From NCBI GenBank assembly GCA_949752735.1, contig OX457041.1:22759617-22823616 (forward strand): a DNA stretch of 64,000 nt, given 5' to 3'. Shown piece by piece: positions 11,014 to 21,956 of this stretch. The notes beneath the pieces were generated by a model. The model was given only the letters and a program-made list of their open reading frames with translations, was not told the origin of the DNA and searched no databases. The first letter of the stretch is position 1. Each line of letters opens with the position of its first letter. The position numbers were made by a program, and so were the translations under genes. This DNA comes from Lumbricus terrestris. Lineage: Eukaryota > Annelida > Clitellata > Crassiclitellata > Lumbricidae.

Positions 11014-14000
11014 ATGGCAGAGGTAAAATATATGCCATCACTCATTAAACATTAAATTATTATTTAATAATGTCATTGGAATTCTGCATGCATGGTTAGT
11101 TAATTAATTGGCTGGTAGCAACTTAAGAAATCTGGGTAGATAATCTGCTCTTGAGTAAGTTGCACATCGTTCTTTTGCATTCCTTCCTTTTCTCCTTCAT
11201 CCATTTCCACCCGGAGAAGACTTCATTCAGCATAATTAAGTGCCTTCATCCTGTTTCATTTCTGATGATTCCAGCTCAGCCTACTCCATGCAAGTTATGA
11301 AACTTTGCTACCATGTACGGTGCTAGTGCTGTGGGACATGGTGGCTGATTGATTAGTAAGTACGTAAGTGAGTATGGCCTTTATTACTCCGTTTGCAAAT
11401 GCACAATGGGACATCAACAAATAAATGCAATACAACACGTAGAATTAATAATAAAGAAATAGTAATATACATGAAAAGTAACGTAAAACAAATGTTAATA
11501 AATGTAAAGCATTCTACTAATGAAACCCTTTCTTGTGAGAAGTTCCGAACGTGGAATTTCAAGGTTGTGCAGTGAGTATTATAGAGTAGTGCACTTGCTT
11601 TGTTAGGTGAAGAGTAGATGTTCAAGCCCTAGTACCTTGAGATGGTTACCATGCAGACACCTTGAGCAGTCCTTCACTGCTCTATCAGCTCTATCACTTC
11701 ATGCTTAGTCATTAGATATGTGTGGTTCTTTGCTTTGCTCTCTTCCATCAGTCATGCGATGACGATGAGGCTCCCACATGACTCCTCAAGACTTGTCTAG
11801 ATATGTGTGGTTAATAATTTATAATAAATGAGACAAAATATTAATGCACTGCACAGAGGAGGAGCCTCATCTGCTGTTGACCATTCGCTAGTGCAAAGCT
11901 GACGCTCACTAGACACCTTAAGTTCATTGCATATGAGTTCATCTGTGTCTCAACACTGCTCTCTATCTCTTTGTGTTTAGGTTGTGGCCTCAATGACTGC
12001 TACAATTAGCACTGATTGGAGCAACTGGATGAAAGAACTTGATGGCTCTGAACAGTGGAGGGAACTTCTGCGCAAGTTTTGCAATGAACGATGCATTAAA
12101 GTGGTTCACAATGACAACGTTATTCATCTCAGTGGAAACTTTGAGGTGATAAAAGATGTGAGAAAATTTCTACAAGATGCAGCTAAACTCGCATCGGAGA
12201 AGAAGGAGAAGGAGAGAATCAAGATCTATGAACGCAAAATCAGCATTAGTCCTACAACTGGTTTAGAGGAGAAATGTGAGCAAATGAACATTGCTGGCCC
12301 TGAAGGGACAGAGAAGAGAGAAGACGTAAAGGCAAAAAGAAAAAGAGTTTTAAAAGTAACAACAGGGTTGACAGAAGGAGAGAAGCCGGATGATGTCACT
12401 AGAAGTGATGACATTGGTAGTGACACGCACTATCATCATGACTCAAGCACCAATCTAACAAAGATGCCTGTGAACCAGAATCAATCGACAGAATCCCAGA
12501 TGTTGGATGATAAGTTGATATCATCAGATGAGATGATGACAAAGAAGATAGAACAACCAAGAAATTACTTTGATTCTGAATTAAATGATGAAATGACACC
12601 AGATATATTTAAAGGGCAAATGGCTCAAATTCATAAAATCCCATATCAAGGACAGATGCAGGAATCTATTAATGCACCTCTAAGTCCAGATAAATTTTCT
12701 GCTAATGCAGGACAAATGGTGCAACCAATACATACACCCTCGGATCAAGGACGAGCAGAGCAATGTAGCTATCCATCACACGGTCAAGGACAGCCAACAG
12801 GTCATCAAGGACAATTGAGGCAACATAGCTACACATCGCAGGCTAAAGGACAAGTAGTAGGTAATCAGGCACAAATGAATCATCTTGACTACCCATCACA
12901 AGGTCATGAACAGGCAACTTATCATAAAGGGCAAACGGGAGAACAGATATATCCATCACTCTGCCAAGGACAAGCAAATGGTCATCAAGGACCAACAGGG
13001 AATTATAGCTGTCCATCACAAGACCAAGGACAAGCAACTGGTTTTCAAGGCCAGACGGCACAGCAGAGCTATTCATCACATGGCCAAGGACAGGTAACAC
13101 ATCATCAGGCACATATACAGCAGCCCAGCTATTCATCCCAAGGTCCTGTGACATATCATCAAGGAATACTACAACCAATTGTAAACCATATAAATCCAAG
13201 CCAAAGACAGATCTTTCACCCAAGTCCTCTCCCACATTTTTACAAACAATTTGCAATAATACATGCTGACAATGGCTCTCTGTATTTCACAAGCAACCGA
13301 GCCCACAATGTTCTCAACATATTCGTACATATGGGAAACATCGTAGACCAGCGCACACAAGTCCTCGTTTCTTCAGCCAACTGCCAGCTGACCACACATG
13401 GAAGTGTTTCGAAGGCCATTCTGAAAGCTGCTGGACAGAGCGTAGTTGATGAATGTAGCCAGATAATTGCCACTTGGGGATTTCCTGCATTTGGTGCTGT
13501 TATTCCAACAAAGGCAGGAAACCTTGGACCGCATGTAGAAGACATCATACACGCTATCATACCAACTACTCAAGAGTTCCAGAAAGACCCACAATGGGCA
13601 TTTCATCTCTTAATCCACGTTTTCCAAAACGCTCTTTGTATGTCATCCGGACATACAAAATCTGTGTCATTTCCTGCCATTGGTTCAGGTAGGTCAGTCA
13701 AAATCTCAGTCACATTAACTGTTCTTCATTTGTTACACTTTGTTATTAAAGATTCATAATTTAAGTACTATGGCCTACTGTACTTGAAAGTCATGCTTGC
13801 CATAATCTTAATGTAAGGTATAATGTGAGTCACTGAGAATTCCTAAAAGAAGTTGGCTGACTGCTGAAAACCTGTCTATTGTCTATATATGAACAATTGC
13901 CAGACGGTGAAGCTTACCATTGTTAACCAAACAAAGTTCATGAGTGGTGACGCTCCAGCAGGCCTGGATAAAAGGCCTTTTTAACTGCCCTGCCACAAGG

Positions 14001-15097
14001 CTACCAGAGTTTTTGCCATGCTGAGAATTTATTTGGACATAAATTGCCATCTGTTACTCGTTACTTGCATGACTCAACTAGCTATGCCCTGGTTAGGAAA
14101 TGTCTGATGCCGCCTATGAAGTCCAGAGACACTGAGCACAGTGAACGCTGTCAATTCTTGATGTGAATCGATCCGTTGGGCTCTAATTGTGATGAAGTCC
14201 AGCCACCAGCAGTGACTCTTGTTACCTGAGCAATTGTAAACATATTTGAGCTGTGTGTAATTTCAAATTTCTATAGCACCACCTCAAGAGATTGATCAAA
14301 GACATGAGGAACACCGTTTTCTTTCTGAAGAAATCTTCATTCTTATAGGCTTGGAGTCATTTTGCTCATTGCTTTTATGAGGTACTTAAAAGATGATGTA
14401 ATCCGTGTCTGGATACCTATTGAGACCTACATATTCTACATGGACTTGAAAATATTGATGAAAAAACTTTCTTTCAGAAGGCAAGAACTGGAAATATAAG
14501 ACGCACAATCTCAAACTGCTTCATAGGAGGGCATGACAATCAATAATCGATATTTATTATTATTTTATTTGTACACGGTACTTGGTAGCCATAATTATAT
14601 CAGAACAATAACACAAGACAATGACGTACCGAAGCAAAAAATTATTCTGACGAGACATAAAAAAATTCTTTCTGTTTTTGGGATTGTGGATCACTGAACC
14701 AGATTTCTGTAAAAAAATAGTATCTGCGCGAAGCTTGATCGCTTTCAAACAGAAACTAGATAGTTGAAATGGAGTGATATATGCAATAAAAGCATACATT
14801 GCTTACCAGCTTATTTTAACTGTTAGTCTGTTACTGTAAATACAATTGAACAAATGATTATAGAAAGTGAGTGACAACAACTTTTGCCACTGAAATGAAT
14901 CTGTCATTTTTGTTGTAGAAATCTTTGGCCTCCAGAGAATGGCTGAAGCCTTTATTTGTGGTTTACGAGCCTTTGATCAAGGTGCTTCCAGCTGGCCTGC
15001 CATTTTCATTCCAGGCGAAATTCATTTAATCAGCAACGATCTAAATAAACTGAAGACAATAGTACAAGCATTGTATCACATTGTAAACATTGTCTAG
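11014..15097 (+). CDS. KH-like/macrodomain protein, paralogue B, with Gln/Gly/His repeats
   Basis: Proposed exons 11014-11022 (ATGGCAGAG|GTAAAA), 11981-13688 and 14919-15097 give 631 residues. If the tiny first exon is wrong, translation can start at 11993. Seen: an N-terminal KH-like module (about residues 15-75, VIHLSGNFEVIKDVRKFL), a Lys/Glu linker, and about 20 imperfect repeats rich in Q, G, H, Y and S (genomic 12720-13180). One macrodomain follows (from about 13290): FVHMGNIVDQRTQVLVSSAN, HGSVSKAILKAAG, then VSFPAIGSG. It keeps SSAN in place of NAAN, so this is the least eroded of the three macrodomains, but the glycine pair before the helix is TH-G. The donor at 13689 is phase 1, as in A and C; the last exon reads EIFGLQRMAEAF and ends in TAG. 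Likely a cytoplasmic ADP-ribose or nucleic-acid binding protein, by family. The Q-rich middle could support condensates (inference). Confidence 0.8.
12720..13180 (+). repeat. Imperfect coding repeat, about 60 bp per unit, Gln/Gly/His/Tyr-rich
   Basis: Repeated words SYPSQGQGQATGHQGQ and variants, with (C/T)AAGGACAAG at DNA level. The units have drifted, unlike the exact repeat in paralogue C, so this array is older. Confidence 0.8.
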
Positions 15098-16048
15098 TTG
15101 CTATTGTTTTATCCCATCTAACACACATTTAGTTCAATAACCTGCTTTAAAGCATTCATAAAGACATATACACATGCACTGCTAACAGCAGACCCTCTAT
15201 TGGTTCTCATATTTCAGTGCAAGAGTTTTCAATTTATCTATTAGCAATTTGCAACCGCTAAGAGTATAATATGCTTTTATGGCTAATTGGGACAAAGTCA
15301 GTCAGTTTCTGTATTCAGTCCAAATGACTCTATGAAACAGAGTTTTAACATGAGCTAAATTCGTCTTCCTGTCTCATCGTATATTTAACTATGGCTAAGG
15401 TGTGAGTTGATATTGGTAAACAGTGCGTAGCTTTCTTGTAGTGAAGTTTCTCATAACAATAATTAAAACCTATCATTAACGAAAACTTAAGGTCAACAAT
15501 AAGAATAACTTTAAAATATCAGACTGTTTCGGACAATAGCAGTAATGAATAAAACTTATTATAAAAGCGAAACTGGGGCCATGTAACTATAACTAGAATA
15601 CTAAAACTTAACATACTAAAATAATCATGAATGCAAATGTGGATGCCGCTGAAATTTTTCAGAAGGGGCAAAACATAATGGTTGCCGTTGAAATTGTTTA
15701 GCAAAAAGCTTAAAAGATGCAGATCAGCAAATTAAGAACATGGGTATTTTCACATCTGTATGTCTCTAAATGTAAATTTCTCAATTTTAATTTGTGTTTC
15801 ATTAGTATCCCTAGTGCTCGCTGCTCAAGTGCATAGGAAATTTGTTAAGGACGAAAAGTAGCAATTAAAAATAGGTGTCAGTTTCCAGAGGGGGAAGTGC
15901 CCCCTCTTGCCACTATGTGTGGGCGGCTGGGCGCCCATGAATACAAATAACAAAAACAAAAACCTACAAAGTAAACTGGATTATCACTTACTTGCTTGAC
16001 GTTGAGTGTTGCTGTTAGGCATTAGGCCTACACACAGATGTTCTTACT
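15098..16048. other. Intergenic stretch without recognisable feature
   Basis: AT-rich, no long open frame with protein-like content, no inverted termini. A GGGGGAAGTGCCCCCTC hairpin lies near 15890. Confidence 0.5.
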
Positions 16049-16472
16049 CAGTGTTTAATCTAGTTCTTCTGATTGGGGAATTCAAAATTTCTGGGTGGGG
16101 GGCAAGAAGAATTTCGGCAACCAGTAACCAGACACTGACAATACCCTTTGACATAAATTTTTTCTGATGACCTTTTTTAGTCCTTTGGTAAAAAATTTGA
16201 TAAACATGCTAATTTTTAAATTTGATAATTTATTACCTTTTTTAGTACATCAATGTTGCACTATGGAATTAATCTGGCGGGCAAATTCTACATGTAGACA
16301 ATTAGCTGTCGAATTTTCGGGTGGGAAAATTGTTATGTGTATCATTTTCGGGAGGGAAATTTGTATGGTTATATACATGTTAAAATTACCTCACGAATTT
16401 CCTGGGGGCGCAAGAAGATAATTTCTGCACTGTAACTTCCACCCCACCCCAAAACTTCTAGATTAAACACTG
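16049..16472. mobile_element. Palindromic MITE, termini CAGTGTTTAATCTAG / CTAGATTAAACACTG
   Basis: Exact 15-bp inverted termini at 16049-16063 and 16458-16472. Inside is the shared core CTGATGACCTTTTTTAGTCC near 16164. The flanking octamers do not match, so the target duplication is lost or the ends recombined. Confidence 0.8.
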
Positions 16473-16564
16473 GCCCTAATAGAAGGCTCTGGTACGCTCT
16501 ATGTTGCAAAACAGATTAGAGTACACAAGTCAGAAATCCTTAAAAGTCAATTGCAATGAGTAGG

Positions 16565-16792
16565 CAAGGCCGTAGCTAGGGGGGTGTTTTGGGTGTTTGA
16601 ACACCCCCCGAAATGGAAAATGTGAAAAATAATATAATGCATTTACGAGCACATGAAGTAAAAACCATGAAATAAAACCATGAAAACACCCCCCGAAATA
16701 TGCCGGATGACTAAAAAAGGTCATCAGTTTTTTGGGGAAGGAAAAATGGTGACTGAAACACCCCCCGAAATCAAATCCTGGCTACGGCCTTG
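16565..16792. mobile_element. hAT-type MITE with target duplication TGAGTAGG
   Basis: Ends CAAGGCCGTAGCTAGG and CCTGGCTACGGCCTTG, flanked at 16557-16564 and 16793-16800 by identical TGAGTAGG. Inside is GATGACTAAAAAAGGTCATC, the shared core in inverse orientation. No coding capacity. Confidence 0.93.
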
Positions 16793-17163
16793 TGAGTAGG
16801 CCTAGGCTACTGGACCATGCAATGATGAAAACGTTCTTTTTATAGTTTAAATATGCTACTAATAATAATTAATTAAGCCACAACATGAACTGATGACATT
16901 TGTGCCTCAGATTGAAATGTTGATAGATGTATGCCTGATCGAATTATCAATAAGAAGAATCAGATGCTCAAATGGAATAAAACAGACCATGATTACAGCA
17001 AGTTATCCAGACGATGTCATCCTCTTTTACTTGGTTATTATGTGTGGTAGTAATGGTTGTATTGTATTTTCTATTTAAACATTTGTAAAACAGGATGAAC
17101 AATTCAGGTGCTTTCATTACCCAAGGCCCCATGAGAAGAAGCAACTTTTGAGAAGTGAGAAGT

Positions 17164-17263
17164 TGTGGCAGTAGTAGTAGTAGTACTAGTAGTCATAGTA
17201 GTATAGTAGGCGAGTTGTGACAGTAGCAGTAGTGAAAGTAGTAGTAGTGGTGGTGGTGGTAGT
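17164..17263. repeat. (AGT)n and (GGT)n microsatellite
   Basis: Imperfect AGT/GGT trinucleotide run; the same array resumes at 17604-17670 after the MITE, showing that the MITE landed inside the microsatellite. Confidence 0.85.
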
Positions 17264-17603
17264 CAAGGCCGTAGCCAGGATTTTATTTCGGGGGGTGTTT
17301 CAAAAATTTCCCTCCCAAAAAAACTGGTGACCTTTTTTAGTCGTCCGTCTGAAATCTTCAAAAATGGTCTCAATTTCCCTTCCCAAAAAACTGATGACCT
17401 TTTTTTAGTCATCGACCGAAATTTTCACATAATATGACCCATTATAGTTAATTATTTTTGACCATTTTCCATTTCGGGGGTGTTTCATGGTTTTATATCA
17501 TGCCTTTTACATCATGTACCCGTAAATCCATTAAATTTTGTTTGTCATTTTTCATTTCGGGGGGTGTTCAAACACCCAAAACACCCCCCTAGCTACGGCC
17601 TTG
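17264..17603. mobile_element. hAT-type MITE, same family as 16565-16792, target duplication GTGGTAGT
   Basis: Ends CAAGGCCGTAGCCAGG and CCTAGCTACGGCCTTG. Octamer GTGGTAGT occurs at 17256-17263 and 17604-17611, though within a simple repeat. Two copies of the GATGACCTTTTTTAGTC core and GGGGGGTGTTT words near both ends. Confidence 0.88.
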
Positions 17604-18782
17604 GTGGTAGTAGTAGTAAGTAGTAGTACTAGTAAGTACTAGGAGTAGTAGTAGTTGTGGTGGTGGCGACGGCAGCAACTGCAGGGTCATAAACCTCGGG
17701 GATCGAGAGATGAGTGGGGATTCCTCATTCTATGGCTATACAAAACTATATGCAGCACGGCGGTAAAACATTTTTTAACACTAGCCTGTTGAGTAACTGA
17801 ACTCGGAAGCGGGAATCGATCATTACCCGCTGGTGTACGTGAAGTTTCAAATATTGTTTTGCTCAATGCAGCAATTAAAATCTGCTTCACTGCCGCTATA
17901 CCGTATGGGTTTGCTAAGGGAAGTAGGCCTACATACTTATAGGAAAGAGCAGGCAGTTTTCTTTCCAAAACTATGTCGAATATGACAGCTAGCCTATAGC
18001 TTCGCAACCTTAATTGAGCAGTAGCACAGTATAAATAAGCCTAGGGCCTATATATATTAGGGTGAGTGGGTGACCATTTTCTGGCCATCAAAAACCGGGA
18101 CACTTTTTGAAAAATATCAATTGTAAGACTTAGGCCTAATTCTTTAACTACAGGGCCGGTATGTACAAGACATGGCATAAGGCTATCGATGTTTAGTGCC
18201 TAAACGCGACTTAGTAATTCCCGATATAGCCATTGGAATGTATCCGTATGCACGAAACAAAATAGCAGACAGAATAACTAAGCTACACATTCCTTGTAGC
18301 CGACGATGCATGACGCTTGCTCTTCCCCCCATTTAATAGGTTATAGCTGAGCGCGCATGCGTGAAAGATATTTATATGCGATCGTTGTCAGCGGGGGTAA
18401 ACAGAATCAGACTTAAAGCGGCCCGTAGGGAAATATCGGACGGCTGCCTATTGTTCGCGCTGTCCAGCTAGAGTCGGCCGTCTATTGTTCACAATGGGAG
18501 TAGCCGGCCAACTCCTACCTCGGGTTTGGCATAACGTTATACCTAGCACAGCTCGCTAAGCTCGAGCCATGCATACCGAATTAACACACTTCTCCCGCAT
18601 AGACGATATTTAAGCTATCTATAAGAGTTAAGCCCCTATGTACATACGGGCCCTGGGTCGCAGGTTTACGATCGAAGGCCTAGTTTTACAGGCTCAATTA
18701 AACTTAATGCTGAACATAGATTTCAGTGTAGAAATCTACAACCTGCTCTTGTCGTCAGTGCACTTAGTGCAGTACTCTTTTA

Positions 18783-19113
18783 CAGGGGCGGATACAGAAA
18801 TTTTCGAAGGGCGGGGGACAAAATTTTCGGTCATGGACAGGGGAAAAATTTCGTCTTGCTCACCGAACAAAAATCTGATGACCTTTTCCTGAGTCATTTG
18901 TCGAATTCCCAAGAAAAGATACCATTTCCCCGCAAAAATAACTGATGACTTTTTTGTCGTACAGTGTTGTTAAACCCCTGTACGGACCTCGTGGGGCGTG
19001 GAGAGGGGCCTGCGAAATTACTCATGGGGGAGGGGGGGAAGTTCAACTTTCCCAGTCAGAATAGCTGGTAAAATGGGGGGCATGGCTAGATTTGCCCCCT
19101 AGATCCGCCCCTG
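18783..19113. mobile_element. hAT-type MITE (CAGGGGCGGAT type), nested
   Basis: Ends CAGGGGCGGATACAG and CTAGATCCGCCCCTG. Flanks CTCTTTTA (18775-18782) and CTCTTTTG (19114-19121) match 7 of 8. The core CTGATGACCTTTTCCTGAGTC is present. Confidence 0.88.
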
Positions 19114-19604
19114 CTCTTTTGTAATAGAGAACCATCTCTCAATCGGTGCCCAGTGGATATAGCCTAATCTAGTCCAGAGGAAGACTTAATGTTTCTGGAG
19201 CACACAGGAGCGTCGGGTGGTCGATCGCCAATCGAGGCGTTCAGCACCGAGCAGTGAAACGGGGTTTGGGTAGGGAATGTGTCCCTGATCATTCAAATTT
19301 TTGTTTGAATTTCCACATTACACTGACAGCAATTTAAGTTGTCGAAGGAAATTGGTCTATTTCAGTGCTGGCATGAGCGGTCGAACGACCATTGCGACCC
19401 TGGCGCGACCTGCCGAAGTCGATGTAGTTCTTGAGCCGCCATTTAAATTTTAGGCCTCTAGCCTATTATAAAATCTTTCTCGTAATCTCGTTACTTCTTG
19501 ATAGTTCTTTGAATTTTTCAACTGAACTTACTAGACTACTAAAGATGTAATATAATAAATACTCCATATAAATTGACACCTTTTCTTTCGTTACGACTTT
19601 TTAA

Positions 19605-20065
19605 AGGTTACAGACTAATGTAATGTAATGTAAATCTTCGAGAATTTCTCAGCGCCCACAAAAGCCACGTCAGGGAGACCAGCTTATTCACCGGCGCTAT
19701 ATCAAATCAAGTCCGCAATAGCCAGAGCTGCCGTTTTCGTTCCGGTGCCAGGTCAAAATCCGGGGAGGTCAAGCCGAGGAGACAGCGTGGTGCTACGGTG
19801 GTTGTCGGTGATGGTGGTGGTTGGGTGATGGAACTTGATTGGAATCTGGATAGGATAGGTTGAAGAGTTCGGTTTTCAGTCGTGAATGGAATGCAGCAGA
19901 GGAGAGTGCAAGCGGAGGAGAGGTTGAATTTGGAGGTGAGACTGCAGGAGAGATAGGAGGGTGAGCGAACAGGCGGAGGTATGCTGGGAGTCCGTTCCAA
20001 AGAGCTGGTGCAGCATAGACTAAGGAGCGGTCGCAGAATTTCAGAGAGGATGATACTGGAGGCAC
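19605..20065 (-). pseudogene. LINE 3' end (reverse transcriptase C-terminus and tail)
   Basis: The minus strand reads DRSLVYAAPALWNGLPAYLR and later FHSRLKTELFNLSYPDS, the conserved C-terminus of L2/CR1-type polymerases. An untranslated tail follows, ending in (TTACA)n near 19615. The 3' sequence with ATATAGCGCC and GGGCGCTGAG resembles but differs from the other LINE tails. Confidence 0.8.
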
Positions 20066-20240
20066 TACACTTTGTTCTGTGATTTACATAAAACTGACGT
20101 TTTCAAGATTCAAATTTCCGGCTTGCCAAAAACCGGGACAATTTAGCCCTTTTCCCTAAGTCTTCGGGACACCGGGACGCACCACGAAAAACCGGGACAT
20201 GTCCCGGAAAACCGGGACGTATGGTCACCCTAATATATAT

Positions 20241-21744
20241 AGTTTCAGCTTAACGATAATGTATCATAGCAAAGAACGTTCGCGTCGCCATCCCATTCAT
20301 CCAAGCTTGAGAACAGCACTAAGAAACGGGCTTGAGGTGACAACGTTTTTCAAAAAGTATAAAATATAAACAGTCGCAGCGCCTGTCGCGACTCCATCGC
20401 CCTCTAGCGAACTCTGTATGACTAGCCACACATTACAGCAAGTGCGCACACTACCTCTTTTATTCTTACACCATGTTGTGGAGAGAGTAAATAAAATATT
20501 AAAAGTTATGCCCGTTGCTTGGCATTTAAGTTACGCTTTATATTAGAAGTTGTGAGATTAATGTAACCATAAAGTTACGTATGCTCAACATAATGTAAGA
20601 GATACAAAAAGCTGGCATAATAAGGTTCCAATCCATACTCTAACACAAATAGCTGTTATTCGTGTCAATCTATAAATAGATGATGTTAGAAAAACCCAGA
20701 TTCTGTATTACCGTCTTGCGCTTTCTGATTTTCACAAAACAACAACTGTTACAGACAATTTAGGTTTGTTTACAGCGTGAGACCGTGTTTTTTTATTGTG
20801 TCGATTCATCTATGTGGATTAGCTCTCATACTACTAGTATTCTATAGTCTCGCCATTCCGTGTGTATTTTCGCAAGACGGCTCCACGACTGGCTATAGCA
20901 AAGTAGTTGATTTTTAGTAGGGAGTGGTAGAATAATTAATTATTTTTGTTGCAGTTTATAGATTCACTGCAACCTCGGGTTACCAATGATCTGCGCATAA
21001 GGTTTTAATTAAGCGGACAGAAAAAGATTTTAACAGAAATAGCAGTGTCGCGTCTGGATGTTGAGATTATTATTGATGCATAGAACGAAGTATGTGACAG
21101 TATGTATGGTTTTATGTTCACTTGCATTTTCACTTCCTCCATGAAGTCACCATCGATGCCCTTTAAATAGGCCTACAGCGTAAAAAAAACGCGAGGTCGT
21201 GAGTTAAAGGCGCTTTGCGAAAAAAATCGTTAGGCGGGGAGCGAGTTCAAAATCTGTTTAAGGTCAAGATACAAATGGTTTTAAAGTAGGCAGACGATTG
21301 TGGATCGTGTTTAGAATTGAAGTGGGCCAAGTGGCAAACTGGCAATGGCGGTTTCTAGGGGAAGAGGATGGCTCAGGGATAGGATTTGTGAAAACAAGCT
21401 TTTTTGAGCTTTGGGTGAATGATCTGTGCATAAATGGCAAGTGGTTATGTCTTTGGCAAGTTTCTTCGATGGATCAGATATCTAGTTTTGCTCCACATTT
21501 TTTAAACCCTATTAGCCAATGACAGCCACAGCATCAAATAATCTGTTTTATTTTAATGTTTTATCGGATCCATCAGTTTATGAATTGTATTCAGTATTCA
21601 CTGATAAAGAAATTAATAGTGAATAATACTTTAAGAAATAAATCAGCGACTCTTGTCTCTACTGTTCATTAGTCTTCTGTTTGGTTTCAATTGATAACAA
21701 CCCGATATACAGGCTCAATGTGTAGTTGTCTAACGATCAGTATA
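20241..21744. other. Stretch without recognisable gene
   Basis: No coding motif found. The 74-codon ORF at 21298-21522 has no recognisable domain. Confidence 0.4.
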
Positions 21745-21825
21745 TTTTGTCTGTGCTTTGGGAGTGCTTCTGAGTATATTTGGAAATGATGAATGAATGA
21801 TTGAATAATTGTGCTATATTTCACA
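21745..21825 (+). mobile_element. LINE/SINE-type 3' tail remnant
   Basis: GGGAGTGCTTCTGAGTATAT followed by GAATGAATGATTGAAT and TGTGCTATATTTCAC matches the shared LINE/SINE tail plus a short simple repeat. Confidence 0.55.
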
Positions 21826-21956
21826 ATATTTAGTTGTCAATTGTCATACAGAGACTTGTTTGTCTGACCTGCTGTTCTTTGTCGATTGATGTTTTAGACA
21901 TAAAACTGAGGAGAAATACAGATACTTTTGCAACAAACATTCAAGAGCAACAAATT

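Larger units (their letters stand above)
18058..20232. mobile_element. Larger hAT element, termini TAGGGTGA... / ...TGGTCACCCTA, with nested insertions
   Basis: Left terminus TAGGGTGAGTGGGTGACCAT and right terminus ATGGTCACCCTA are complementary, with several AAAACCGGGACA motifs near both ends. Flanking octamers ATATATAT at 18050-18057 and 20233-20240 match but are low complexity. No transposase found in 2.2 kb. It holds a MITE (18783-19113) and a LINE 3' end (19605-20065). Confidence 0.75.
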
